64,000 nucleotides of DNA. Source: Pseudomonas sp. NKUCC02_KPG. GTDB lineage: Bacteria; Pseudomonadota; Gammaproteobacteria; Pseudomonadales; Pseudomonadaceae. The notes beneath the pieces were generated by a model. The model did not search any database and was not told where the DNA came from. It was given only the letters and a program-made list of their open reading frames with translations. The translations under genes were made by a program, and so were the position numbers. Positions 27,684 through 37,105 of the stretch are shown in pieces (within the stretch, counting starts at the first letter, position 1; each line of letters opens with the position of its first letter). The stretch covers positions 62,001-126,000 of the forward strand of contig NZ_JAHKRC010000011.1 of NCBI RefSeq assembly GCF_019345465.1, given 5' to 3'.

Positions 27684-28232
27684 TCAGAAGTTGGCCGGTG
27701 TGTTGGCGCTGATGATCTCTGCCTCGTCCGCGCCAATGTTGCGAAAACGGTGGGGCAGGGTGGTCGGGAAGTAATAGCCGTCCCCGGCATTCAATATGCT
27801 GATTTGCCCGTCCACGGTGAGTTCTACCGTGCCGCGGGCAACCAGCCCGCATTCTTCCCCTTCAGCGTGCACGATCGGCTCTTCCCCGGAGCTTGCGCCC
27901 GGCGCGTATTGCTCGCGCAATAACCGCATTTGCCGACCCGGCACCGAAGCGCCTATCAGCAGCAAGCGCAAGCCATCACGCCCCAGGTCCGGCTGTTCAT
28001 TGGCGCGGAAGACGTATTGGTGTTCGCGGGGGGGCTGGTCGAAGGTGAAAAAGTCGGCCAGAGACATGGGGATGCCTTCCAGCAACTTTTTAAGGGAGCT
28101 GACAGAAGGACTGACGCGATTCTGTTCGATCAGGGAAATGGTGGCATTGGTGACGCCGCTACGCCGGGCCAGCTCGCGCTGGGACATTTTGTAGCTTTCG
28201 CGTACTAATTTGAGTCGTGAGCCCGTGTCCAT
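27684..28232 (-). CDS. puuR: PuuR-like XRE-cupin regulator of polyamine catabolism
   Basis: 182 residues. N-terminal HTH (MDTGSRLKLVRESYKMSQRELARRSGVTNATISLIEQ) and a C-terminal cupin ending in GDGYYFPTTLPHRF. This is the size and layout of PuuR, the putrescine-responsive repressor of the gamma-glutamyl putrescine pathway, whose genes start directly upstream. Confidence 0.88.
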   Translation of the reverse strand: MDTGSRLKLVRESYKMSQRELARRSGVTNATISLIEQNRVSPSVSSLKKLLEGIPMSLADFFTFDQPPREHQYVFRANEQPDLGRDGLRLLLIGASVPGRQMRLLREQYAPGASSGEEPIVHAEGEECGLVARGTVELTVDGQISILNAGDGYYFPTTLPHRFRNIGADEAEIISANTPANF

Positions 28233-28404
28233 GACAGCCTTATGTGAGAACTACTTAAGGGTGATGGGGGAGATGGCGGTCGACGGATGCTGCAAATCGC
28301 ACCGTACCCCTGTCCCAGAAACGTGAAAGGCGACTATTAAATCACGTTTGTTCGTGTTGCTCAGCAGGTTCGGTAAATAGCGCAGGCCAACCCTGATTGC
28401 CGGA

Positions 28405-28430
28405 GTGGGAGCGGGCAAGCCCGCTCCCAC
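28405..28430. repeat. Perfect REP palindrome 3' of the puuB-like gene
   Basis: GTGGGAGCGGGC-AA-GCCCGCTCCCAC, a perfect 12-bp hairpin 10 bp beyond the stop of the oxidoreductase gene. No T-run follows, so it is more likely a 3' mRNA stabiliser than a terminator. Confidence 0.8.
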
Positions 28431-28440
28431 TGGGGCGCAG

Positions 28441-29724
28441 CTAGATCCCGAAACGGTCGCGCATTGCGTAGTACGCAGCGCCCATGGCAGTCAGCGGGAC
28501 CTGGAAGGTCCGGCCACCGAGCATGGGCATGTGCGGCAACGAGGCAAACGCATCGAAACGCTCGGCGTCGCCGCGGATCATTTCAGAAATCAGTTTGCCC
28601 GCCAGGTGCGAGCAGGTGACGCCGTGACCGCTGTAGCCTTGCATGTAGTAGGCGTTTTTCTCGATACGCCCGAATTGCGGCATGCGTGACATGGTCAGCA
28701 GGAAGTTGCCGGTCCAGCGGTAATCGATCTTCACGTCCTTCAATTGCGGGAAGGTCTTGAGGATTTTCGGCCTGATCAGTTGCTCGATGTCGTCCGGCTC
28801 GCGGGCACCGTAGACCACACCGCCGCCGTACAACAGGCGGTTGTCGGCCGTCAGGCGGTAGTAGTCGAGCAGGTAGTTGCAGTCTTCAACACAGTAGTTG
28901 TGGGTGATCAGGCTACGGGCGACGTTTTCCGTCAGCGGCTCTGTCACGACAATTTGCGAACCGCAGGGCATGCTTTTGCTGGTCACGCGACTGTCCAGGT
29001 TCTGCGGCAGGTAGGCGTTGCCCGCGATCAGCAGGTACTTGGCCCGAACCACCCCTTTGGCGGTGCGCACGGTGATCGGCTCGCCGTAAGTGATTTCCAC
29101 GGCAGCCGACTGCTCGAAGATCTTGCCGCCCAGGCCGATGATTGCCGACGCTTCGCCGAGTGCCAGGTTCAGCGGGTGGATGTGTCCGCCCTGCATGTCC
29201 AGCAGGCCGCCCACGTAGTTGTCGCAACCCACTTCACGCTTGATGTCGTGTGCATCGAGCAGTGTCAGGTTTTGGTTGCCGTAGCGTTCCCAGCTGTTTT
29301 TTTGCTCGGTCAGGCCTTTGAGTTGCTTTTTGTTCAGCGCCGCAAAGATCCCGCCGGGACGGTAATCACACTGGATGTCGTAGTGCTGGATGCGCTGACG
29401 GATGATGTCGGCGCCTTCAAAAATCATGCTGCCAAGCACTTCGGCAGTCTTGTCACCGTAGCGCGCTTCGATGACGTCCACGTCGCGGCTGTAGGAGTTG
29501 ACCAGTTGACCGCCGTTGCGACCGCTGGCCCCGAAGCCGACTTTGGCGGCTTCGAGCACGGTGACGCTGTAGCCTGCCTCGGCGAGGAACAGGGCTGAAG
29601 ACAGGCCGGTGTAGCCCGCGCCGATCACGCAGACATCGCATTCCACCCGCTCTTCAAGCGTCGGGAAGTCGCCCGTGTGGTTGCGGGTCGCGGCGTAGTA
29701 GCTGTTGATGTGTGTCTGTTTCAT
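28441..29724 (-). CDS. puuB: Gamma-glutamylputrescine oxidase-type FAD oxidoreductase (PuuB-like)
   Basis: 427-residue DAO-family flavoenzyme with the FAD motif VIGAGYTGLSSALFLAEAG near residue 30 and the C-terminal MQGYSGHGVTCSHLAGKL. It oxidises gamma-glutamyl-polyamine to the aldehyde. The start at 29724 (MKQTHINSYY) has GGAG at 6-bp spacing; a longer frame upstream enters puuC. It follows puuC and puuA on the same strand. Confidence 0.9.
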   Translation of the reverse strand: MKQTHINSYYAATRNHTGDFPTLEERVECDVCVIGAGYTGLSSALFLAEAGYSVTVLEAAKVGFGASGRNGGQLVNSYSRDVDVIEARYGDKTAEVLGSMIFEGADIIRQRIQHYDIQCDYRPGGIFAALNKKQLKGLTEQKNSWERYGNQNLTLLDAHDIKREVGCDNYVGGLLDMQGGHIHPLNLALGEASAIIGLGGKIFEQSAAVEITYGEPITVRTAKGVVRAKYLLIAGNAYLPQNLDSRVTSKSMPCGSQIVVTEPLTENVARSLITHNYCVEDCNYLLDYYRLTADNRLLYGGGVVYGAREPDDIEQLIRPKILKTFPQLKDVKIDYRWTGNFLLTMSRMPQFGRIEKNAYYMQGYSGHGVTCSHLAGKLISEMIRGDAERFDAFASLPHMPMLGGRTFQVPLTAMGAAYYAMRDRFGI

Positions 29725-29776
29725 AAGTTTCTCCGATGGCTGTCGACACGTGCTGGCGACAGCCGTCGCAAAGGTG

Positions 29777-31267
29777 TCAGAGCTTGATCCAGGTGGCCTT
29801 GAGCTCGGTGTATTTGTCGAACGCATGCAGGGATTTGTCCCGACCGTTACCCGACTGCTTGAACCCGCCAAACGGCGCAGTCATGTCGCCGCCGTCGTAC
29901 TGGTTGACCCATACGCTGCCGGCGCGCAAACCGCGAGCAAAGGTGTGGGCCTTGCTCAGGTTGCTGGTCCATACGCCTGCGGCCAGGCCGTAGATGCAGT
30001 CATTGGCTATCGCCAGCGCTTCTTGCTCGGTGTCGAAGGTGATAAGCGACAGCACCGAACCGAAGATCTCTTCACGGGCGATGGTCATGGCGTTGGTCAC
30101 ACCGTCGAAGATGGCCGGTTCCACGTACAGGCCCCCGGTGTCTTCGAGGGTACGATTGCCGCCTGTGAGCAGGCGTGCGCCCTGGTCCTTGCCGATCTGG
30201 ATGTAACGCAGGACCGCTTCCATTTGGCGCTGATCGACGACGGCACCCACGGTGGTTGCCGGGTCCAGGGCATGGCCCGGTTTCCAGGCTTGCAATGCCT
30301 GAACCAGCAGGGGAATGAACTGCTCGCGAATCGAGCGCTCCACCAGCAGGCGCGAACCTGCGGTGCAGACTTCGCCCTGGTTAAAGGCAATGGCGCTGGC
30401 GGCTGCTTGCGCGGCGGCGGGCAAATCCGGCGCGTCGGCAAACACCACGTTAGGGCTCTTGCCGCCCGCCTCGAGCCACACCCGCTTCATGTTGCTCTGG
30501 CCCGCGTAGATCAGGAGTTGCTTGGCAATGGCTGTCGAGCCGGTGAAGGCCAGGACGTCGACGTCCATGTGCAACGCAAGCGCTTTACCGACGGTGTGCC
30601 CGAAGCCCGGCAGGACGTTGAACACCCCTTTCGGGATACCGGCGTCCAGTGCCAGTTGCGCGATGCGGATCGCCGTCAGTGGCGATTTCTCCGAAGGCTT
30701 GAGGATGAACGAGTTGCCTGCCGCCAAGGCCGGGGCGAACTTCCAGCTGGCCATGATCAGCGGGAAATTCCACGGCACAATGGCCGCCACAACACCAGCA
30801 GGTTCACGGGTGATGAGGCCCAGTTGATCGTGGGGGGTGGGCGCGACTTCGTCGTAGATTTTGTCGATGGCTTCGGCGTTCCAGCGAATCGCGTTGGCGG
30901 TTGCCGGGATATCGATGGTCATGGAGTCGCTGATGGGCTTGCCCATGTCCAGGGTTTCCAGCAGCGCCAGTTCTTCCTGGTTTGCCAGAATCAAATCGGA
31001 AAAACGAATCAGGATGCGCTTGCGCTCAGCCGGGGCGAGCCTGGCCCAGACGCCGGATTCAAACGCCTTGCGAGCAACGATCACCGCCGCATTGGCGTCG
31101 GCTTCGTCGGTGCTGGCGACGTTCGCCAGAAAGCGACCGTCCACCGGGCTCATGCATTCGAAGGTTTCGCCGCTGAGTGCCGGACGGTATTGACCATCAA
31201 TGAATGCCCGGCCTTCTAGTGTCAAAGACTGAAAGCGTTGCTCCCAGTCACTGCGAGTGTTTGCCAT
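29777..31267 (-). CDS. puuC: Gamma-glutamyl-aminobutyraldehyde dehydrogenase (PuuC-like)
   Basis: 496-residue NAD(P)-dependent aldehyde dehydrogenase. It shows IVPWNFPLIMASWKFAPALAAGN, FTGSTAIAK, the glutamate motif LEAGGKSP and the catalytic-cysteine segment FNQGEVCTAGSRLLV. It begins MANTRSDWEQR at 31267; the frame open further upstream is antisense to the puuA end. It converts the PuuB product to gamma-glutamyl-GABA. Confidence 0.92.
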   Translation of the reverse strand: MANTRSDWEQRFQSLTLEGRAFIDGQYRPALSGETFECMSPVDGRFLANVASTDEADANAAVIVARKAFESGVWARLAPAERKRILIRFSDLILANQEELALLETLDMGKPISDSMTIDIPATANAIRWNAEAIDKIYDEVAPTPHDQLGLITREPAGVVAAIVPWNFPLIMASWKFAPALAAGNSFILKPSEKSPLTAIRIAQLALDAGIPKGVFNVLPGFGHTVGKALALHMDVDVLAFTGSTAIAKQLLIYAGQSNMKRVWLEAGGKSPNVVFADAPDLPAAAQAAASAIAFNQGEVCTAGSRLLVERSIREQFIPLLVQALQAWKPGHALDPATTVGAVVDQRQMEAVLRYIQIGKDQGARLLTGGNRTLEDTGGLYVEPAIFDGVTNAMTIAREEIFGSVLSLITFDTEQEALAIANDCIYGLAAGVWTSNLSKAHTFARGLRAGSVWVNQYDGGDMTAPFGGFKQSGNGRDKSLHAFDKYTELKATWIKL

Positions 31268-31448
31268 TGGAGTGACTCGATGCAGGGGAAAAGGGGTCGC
31301 CGGACGTGCAGGCGACCCATTTACGAGTGGAGAAAACACAGGCGCCGGGGAGGGGGCTTGCCCGCGCAAGCGGTGTGTCAGGCGACATCCATGCTGGATG
31401 TGCCGACGACATCGCGGGCAGGCTCGGGTCCCACAGCGGATTGGTCCA

Positions 31449-32825
31449 TCACACGGTGTGCAAGTACCAGTTGTACTCAAGGTCCGAGATGGAGTTCTCG
31501 AACTCGGCGAGTTCGCTTTCCTTGCAGGCGACGAATACGTCGATGTACAGCGGGTCGATGTACTTGGCCATAACTTCGCTGTCGTCCAGTTCGCGCAAAG
31601 CGTCACGCAGGTTGTTCGGCAGGCTCTGTTCGTTTTGCTCGTAGCTGTTGCCTTCTACCGGTGGGCCTGGCTCGATTTCGTTGGTCAGGCCGTGGTGAAT
31701 ACCGGCCAGTACAGAGGCCATCAACAGATACGGGTTGGCATCGGCGCCGGCGACGCGGTGTTCGATGCGCACGGAATCGGCAGAACCGGTTGGCACACGC
31801 ACTGCCACGGTGCGGTTATCGATGCCCCAGCTTGGCGAGTTCGGTACATAGAACTGTGCACCGAAACGGCGGTATGAGTTGACGTTCGGGCAAAGGAAGG
31901 CCATCTGCGCGGGCAGGGTCTCCAGCACACCGCCGATCGCGTGACGCAATGGGGCGTTCTGCTCGGGATCCTCGCTGGCAAAGATGTTGTTGCCTTCTTT
32001 GTCGAGAATCGAAATGTGCACGTGCAGCCCGTTGCCCGCCTGGCCCGGATACGGCTTGGCCATGAAGGTGGTGTCCATCTCATGGTCGTAGGCGATGTTT
32101 TTCACCAGACGCTTGAGCAGTACCGCGTAGTCGCAGGCCTTGATGGGGTCGGACACGTGATGCAGGTTGACTTCGAACTGGGCCGGGGCACTTTCCTTGA
32201 CGATGGCGTCAGCCGGAATGCCTTGCTCTTTCGCGCCTTCAAGAATGTCTTGCAGGCAGTCAACGTACTCGTCCAGGTCGTCGATCAAATACACCTGGGT
32301 CGACATTGGGCGCTTGCCCGACACCGGCGACCGTGGCGATTGCGGGCGGCCGTTCACGTTGTCCTGGTCGATCAGGTAGAACTCGAGTTCAAAGGCTGCA
32401 CAAATCGTCAGGCCCATGTCATCGAATTTGGAGACGACCTGACGCAGCACTTCCCGCGGGTCAGCGAAGAACGGCTGGCCTTCCAGTTCGTGCATGGTCA
32501 TTAACAGTTGTGCCGTCGGACGTTTCTGCCACGGCTCGATGCACAGGGTGTTGGGGATGGGGTAGCAGATCCGGTCCGAGTCACCGATATCCAGACCCAG
32601 GCCGGTGCTTTCCACCGTAGAGCCGTTGATATCGAGTGCAAATAAGGAGGCGGGCAGGTTGATGCCTTTCTCGTAAACCTTGTGAAGACTGGTGCGCTCG
32701 ATGCGCTTGCCGCGCACCACGCCGTTCATATCCGCAATGAGAAGGTCGACGTACAAAACCTCAGGATATTTCTTAAGGAATGCGTTCGCTTCATTGAGCT
32801 GAACTGCGCGCAGGGGAACCGACAT
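31449..32825 (-). CDS. puuA: Gamma-glutamylpolyamine synthetase (PuuA-like, glutamine synthetase family)
   Basis: 458 residues, GS fold: AAFELEFYLID, the histidine-rich NGLHVHISILDKEGNN and NRTVAVRVPTGSADSVRIEHRVAGADANPYLL. ATP-dependent gamma-glutamylation of putrescine or spermidine starts the pathway. It is divergent from puuD, and the 278-bp region between them should hold the PuuR-controlled promoters. Confidence 0.92.
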   Translation of the reverse strand: MSVPLRAVQLNEANAFLKKYPEVLYVDLLIADMNGVVRGKRIERTSLHKVYEKGINLPASLFALDINGSTVESTGLGLDIGDSDRICYPIPNTLCIEPWQKRPTAQLLMTMHELEGQPFFADPREVLRQVVSKFDDMGLTICAAFELEFYLIDQDNVNGRPQSPRSPVSGKRPMSTQVYLIDDLDEYVDCLQDILEGAKEQGIPADAIVKESAPAQFEVNLHHVSDPIKACDYAVLLKRLVKNIAYDHEMDTTFMAKPYPGQAGNGLHVHISILDKEGNNIFASEDPEQNAPLRHAIGGVLETLPAQMAFLCPNVNSYRRFGAQFYVPNSPSWGIDNRTVAVRVPTGSADSVRIEHRVAGADANPYLLMASVLAGIHHGLTNEIEPGPPVEGNSYEQNEQSLPNNLRDALRELDDSEVMAKYIDPLYIDVFVACKESELAEFENSISDLEYNWYLHTV

Positions 32826-33103
32826 GATGCACCTATTATGTTAATTATTATGTTCACTGCCCTTTCACGAGCTCAGTCAATCCGAAAGGTTTAGTGAAGT
32901 CAATAGCGAACACCCTGTCTTAAATCGTTATTTTTTAGGTCGGATGAGGGCTTTTTGGTCTCTGATAAGCCATTTCGAGCCTGAGAAGGCCGATGGTTTG
33001 CCTTGAGGTGTTTTAGATTTTTTACATTGGAGTTGTTAATTAAAATCAACAAGACTAAGCTCCGGAAAAGCTCGTTCAAGTGTGAAACTTCGAGGTGATA
33101 AAA

Positions 33104-33865
33104 ATGGCACTCAAGCCATTGATCGGCGTTACTGCATGCGTCAAACAGATTGGCCTGCACCCTTACCACGTCAGCGGCGACAAGTACTTGCGTGCTGTCA
33201 GCGTCGCGTCTCTTGGGTTGCCGGTGATCATTCCTTCCCTGGGGCAACTGACCGAAACAGATGAGCTGCTCGCCCATCTGGATGGTGTGTTGTTCACGGG
33301 TTCGCCTTCGAATGTGGAGCCATTCCACTATCAAGGTGCCCCCAGCACGCCGGGCACGGATCACGATCCGGCGCGTGACGCCACGACCCTTCCTCTGTTG
33401 CGTGCGGCCATTGCTGCGGGCGTTCCGGTGCTCGGCATTTGCCGGGGTTTCCAGGAAATGAACGTGGCATTCGGTGGCAGCCTGCACCAGAAAGTCCACG
33501 AGCTCCCCGGCTTTCTCGATCACCGCGAAGCGGATCATCCGGACCTGGCCGTGCAGTACGCACCGGCTCATGACGTCGAGGTGCAGCCGGGTGGTGTCTT
33601 CGACGCGCTGGGTTTGCCTCGCACGTTCCAGGTCAATTCGATTCACAGCCAGGGCATTGATCGCCTGGCCCCCGGCCTGCGTGCCGAAGCCGTTGCACCG
33701 GACGGTCTGATCGAGGCGGTTTCTGTCGAGTTCAGCCAGGCTTTTGCCGTGGGTGTGCAATGGCATCCGGAATGGCAGGTTCAGAACAACCCTGTCTACT
33801 TGAGTATTTTCCAGGCGTTTGGCGATGCATGCCGGCAACGAGCATCTCTTCGTGATTCACGCTGA
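33104..33865 (+). CDS. puuD: Gamma-glutamyl-GABA hydrolase (PuuD-like class I amidotransferase)
   Basis: 253 residues. Nucleophile elbow LGICRGFQEMNVAFGG and the downstream His-Glu pair in VGVQWHPEWQ form the catalytic triad. It releases GABA from gamma-glutamyl-GABA, the last step of the pathway. GAGG precedes the ATG at 33104 at good spacing; an in-frame GTG at 33095 is less likely. Confidence 0.9.
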   Translation: MALKPLIGVTACVKQIGLHPYHVSGDKYLRAVSVASLGLPVIIPSLGQLTETDELLAHLDGVLFTGSPSNVEPFHYQGAPSTPGTDHDPARDATTLPLLRAAIAAGVPVLGICRGFQEMNVAFGGSLHQKVHELPGFLDHREADHPDLAVQYAPAHDVEVQPGGVFDALGLPRTFQVNSIHSQGIDRLAPGLRAEAVAPDGLIEAVSVEFSQAFAVGVQWHPEWQVQNNPVYLSIFQAFGDACRQRASLRDSR

Positions 33866-34080
33866 CTGACGGTTTTCATCTTCGCTTATGGATTGGGCTG
33901 TCTGCGTAAGCAGGTGGGCGTTTCTTTGCGTGTCAGTCCCTCACGGCAACACACCGCGATAACAACAAGTACAACCAGGCAACCGCAAATGCGGCGCCGA
34001 ATGAGCCCGTTCGCTGCGGGTTATCCACTACTAAGTCGGGCCGCGTTGGCCTGGCGACTGAAACCTGTTGGGAGTTTCAT

Positions 34081-35223
34081 ATGGCAAACGCCTCCAGTAC
34101 CTATAGGAAGGCTCTTGAAGGTCACCAGGCACCGAAGAAAGTGTTGGTAAAAGTCGACCGTGTTACCAAGAAGTTCGACGAAACCATCGCTGTTGACGAT
34201 GTGTCCCTGGAGATCCATCAAGGTGAAATCTTCGCCCTGCTCGGAGGCTCCGGCTCCGGAAAGTCGACCCTCCTGCGCATGCTGGCAGGCTTTGAGCGCC
34301 CAACAGAGGGCCGTATTTTCCTCGACGGTGTAGACATCACTGACATGCCGCCCTACGAGCGGCCGATCAATATGATGTTTCAGTCATACGCGCTGTTCCC
34401 GCACATGACGGTGGCGCAGAACATCGCCTTTGGCTTGAAGCAGGACCGCTTGTCCGCCAGTGACATTGAGGCCCGCGTTGAGGAAATGCTGCGACTGGTG
34501 CACATGACCCAGTACGCCAAACGCAAGCCGCACCAATTGTCCGGTGGTCAGCGTCAGCGCGTGGCCCTGGCCCGTTCGCTGGCCAAGCGCCCGAAACTGC
34601 TGCTGCTCGATGAGCCGATGGGCGCGCTGGACAAAAAACTGCGCTCGCAGATGCAACTGGAACTGGTGGAGATCATCGAGCGGGTTGGCGTGACCTGTGT
34701 GATGGTGACCCATGACCAGGAAGAAGCCATGACCATGGCTGAGCGTATCGCCATCATGCACCTGGGCTGGATTGCTCAAATCGGTAGCCCGGTCGACATC
34801 TATGAAGCGCCTGTCAGTCGGATGGTGTGCGAATTCATCGGCAACGTGAACTCCTTTGACGGTTCGGTCATTGATGACGAGGAGGGCTACGCGATCATCC
34901 ACAGCCCGGAACTGGATCAAAAGATCTACGTGGGCCACGGCGTGACGACGTCCCTGCAGGACAAGTCGATTACCTACGCCATCCGCCCGGAAAAAATGCT
35001 GGTCAGCACCCTCAAGCCCGAGTCGGCCTACAACTGGTCCCACGGCAAGGTGCATGACATCGCCTACCTGGGCGGTCACTCGGTGTTTTACGTGGAACTG
35101 CCCGGGGGCAAGATCGTCCAGTCGTTCATGGCCAACGCCGAACGCCGTGGCGCGCGCCCTACCTGGGACGACGCGGTCTACGTGTGGTGGGAAGACGACA
35201 GCGGCGTGGTACTGCGCTCATGA
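34081..35223 (+). CDS. potG: Polyamine ABC transporter ATP-binding protein (PotG/SpuF-like)
   Basis: 380 residues with Walker A GGSGSGKST, signature LSGGQRQRVALARS, Walker B LLLDEPMGALDKKL and a C-terminal TOBE-type regulatory domain from about residue 270. The length matches PotG. It is followed by two permeases with ATGA overlaps. No binding-protein gene is found between puuD and this gene. Confidence 0.9.
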   Translation: MANASSTYRKALEGHQAPKKVLVKVDRVTKKFDETIAVDDVSLEIHQGEIFALLGGSGSGKSTLLRMLAGFERPTEGRIFLDGVDITDMPPYERPINMMFQSYALFPHMTVAQNIAFGLKQDRLSASDIEARVEEMLRLVHMTQYAKRKPHQLSGGQRQRVALARSLAKRPKLLLLDEPMGALDKKLRSQMQLELVEIIERVGVTCVMVTHDQEEAMTMAERIAIMHLGWIAQIGSPVDIYEAPVSRMVCEFIGNVNSFDGSVIDDEEGYAIIHSPELDQKIYVGHGVTTSLQDKSITYAIRPEKMLVSTLKPESAYNWSHGKVHDIAYLGGHSVFYVELPGGKIVQSFMANAERRGARPTWDDAVYVWWEDDSGVVLRS

Positions 35224-36140
35224 ACATGCGAAAACTCAAGCGCCGACTGCAACGAATAACCCCTGGTGGCCGTCAGTTGGTCATCGGGATTCCATTCCTG
35301 TGGCTGTTTTTGTTCTTCATGCTGCCGTTCTTCATTGTTCTGAAGATCAGCTTTGCCGAAGCCGACGTCGCCATTCCGCCCTACACCGAAATCTACGGTT
35401 ACGTTGACCAGAAAATCCAGCTGCTGCTGAACCTGAGCAACTATTCCATGCTGGGTGACGACGAGCTGTACATCGCCGCCTACCTGGGCTCGCTGAAGAT
35501 GGCCTTTTTCAGCACCCTGTTGTGCCTGCTGATCGGTTATCCGATGGCCTATGCCATCGCCAATGCGCGCAAAGAGATGCAGACCGTGCTGGTGCTGCTG
35601 ATCATGATGCCGACCTGGACCGCGATCCTGATCCGGGTGTATGCCTGGATGGGCATCCTCAGCAACAACGGCCTGCTCAATGGTTTCCTGATGTCGATGG
35701 GCTGGATCAGCGAACCGCTGCAGATCCTCAACACCAACATCGCGGTGTACATCGGCATTGTGTATTCGTACCTGCCGTTCATGATCCTGCCGCTGTACGC
35801 CAACCTTGTGAAACACGACACCAGCCTGCTGGAAGCCGCGTCTGACCTGGGTTCGAGCACGTTCAACAGCTTCTGGAAAATCACGGTCCCGTTATCGAAA
35901 AACGGCATCATCGCCGGCTGCATGCTGGTGTTTATCCCGGTGGTAGGCGAGTTCGTGATTCCGGAACTGCTCGGCGGCCCGGAAACCCTGATGATCGGTA
36001 AAGTGTTGTGGCAGGAATTCTTCAACAACCGTGACTGGCCCGTAGCGTCCGCGCTGGCTGTCGTCATGCTGGCGATCCTGATCGTGCCCATCATTCTGTT
36101 CAACCGCAGCCAGGCTAAAGAGCTGGAGGGCAAGATATGA
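35220..36140 (+). CDS. potH: Polyamine ABC transporter permease (PotH/SpuG-like)
   Basis: 306 residues starting MNMRKLKRRLQR at an ATG overlapping the potG stop. Six hydrophobic segments and the BPD loop LLEAASDLGSSTFNSFWKITVPLS. It forms the channel with the next gene product. Confidence 0.9.
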   Translation: MNMRKLKRRLQRITPGGRQLVIGIPFLWLFLFFMLPFFIVLKISFAEADVAIPPYTEIYGYVDQKIQLLLNLSNYSMLGDDELYIAAYLGSLKMAFFSTLLCLLIGYPMAYAIANARKEMQTVLVLLIMMPTWTAILIRVYAWMGILSNNGLLNGFLMSMGWISEPLQILNTNIAVYIGIVYSYLPFMILPLYANLVKHDTSLLEAASDLGSSTFNSFWKITVPLSKNGIIAGCMLVFIPVVGEFVIPELLGGPETLMIGKVLWQEFFNNRDWPVASALAVVMLAILIVPIILFNRSQAKELEGKI

Positions 36141-37027
36141 ATCGCATCCGTTTTTCTAGTTTTATGTTGGTCGCGGGGTTGGTGTTCATCTACCTGCCGA
36201 TGCTGATCCTGGTGATCTACTCGTTCAACGCCTCCAAGCTGGTCACGGTATGGGGCGGCTGGTCGCTGAAGTGGTACGTGGGCCTGCTGGACAACACGCA
36301 ACTGATGGGCTCGGTGATGCGCTCGCTGGAGATTGCCTGTTACACGGCGATTGCAGCCGTCGCGCTGGGCACCCTGGCGGCGTTCGTACTGACCCGAATC
36401 TCGCACTTCAAGGGCCGTACGCTGTTTGGCGGCCTGGTGACGGCGCCGCTGGTGATGCCTGAAGTGATCACCGGTCTGTCGCTGTTGCTGCTGTTCGTGG
36501 CCATGGCGCAGATGATCGGCTGGCCGCAGGAGCGTGGCCTGGTCACTATCTGGATCGCCCACACCACATTCTGTTCGGCCTATGTGGCGGTGGTGGTGTC
36601 GTCACGTCTGCGCGAGCTGGACATGTCGATCGAAGAGGCGGCGATGGACCTGGGTGCCAAGCCGTGGAAGGTGTTCTTTCTGATCACCATCCCGATGATC
36701 GCGCCGTCACTGGCTGCCGGGGGCATGATGTCTTTTGCCCTGTCGCTGGACGATCTGGTACTGGCCAGCTTCGTGTCGGGGCCGGGCTCCACGACCTTGC
36801 CGATGGAAGTGTTCTCGGCGGTGCGTCTGGGGGTCAAACCCGAGATCAACGCCGTGGCCAGCCTGATCCTGCTGGCGGTGTCGCTGATGACCTTCATGGT
36901 GTGGTTCTTCGGCCGTCGTGCTGAAGAGCATCGTAAAAAGGCTATCCAGCAAGCCATCGATGAGTCGGCGGCAGAGTCCTGGAAGCAGCCTGACGTGCGT
37001 GGCGGGCAGTCGACAAGCGCGGCTTGA
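36137..37027 (+). CDS. potI: Polyamine ABC transporter permease (PotI/SpuH-like)
   Basis: 296 residues, six hydrophobic segments with the loop SIEEAAMDLGAKPWKVFFLITIPMIAPS. Starts 4 bp inside potH and ends just before a strong terminator. Confidence 0.9.
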   Translation: MNRIRFSSFMLVAGLVFIYLPMLILVIYSFNASKLVTVWGGWSLKWYVGLLDNTQLMGSVMRSLEIACYTAIAAVALGTLAAFVLTRISHFKGRTLFGGLVTAPLVMPEVITGLSLLLLFVAMAQMIGWPQERGLVTIWIAHTTFCSAYVAVVVSSRLRELDMSIEEAAMDLGAKPWKVFFLITIPMIAPSLAAGGMMSFALSLDDLVLASFVSGPGSTTLPMEVFSAVRLGVKPEINAVASLILLAVSLMTFMVWFFGRRAEEHRKKAIQQAIDESAAESWKQPDVRGGQSTSAA

Positions 37028-37044
37028 GCTCGCGTCATAAACAA

Positions 37045-37077
37045 CCTCGGCCCTTGTGAAGGGGCCGAGGTTTTTTT
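37045..37077 (+). terminator. Intrinsic terminator of the potGHI operon
   Basis: CCTCGGCCCTT-GTG-AAGGGGCCGAGG stem followed by T7, 18 bp after the potI stop. Confidence 0.9.
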
Positions 37078-37105
37078 ATGGGTATTAGCTTTGGCCGTGA
37101 CCGGT

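Noticed and set aside
28405..28430. Terminator of the puu genes
   Set aside because: Perfect hairpin but no T-run; the sequence matches the dispersed REP family.
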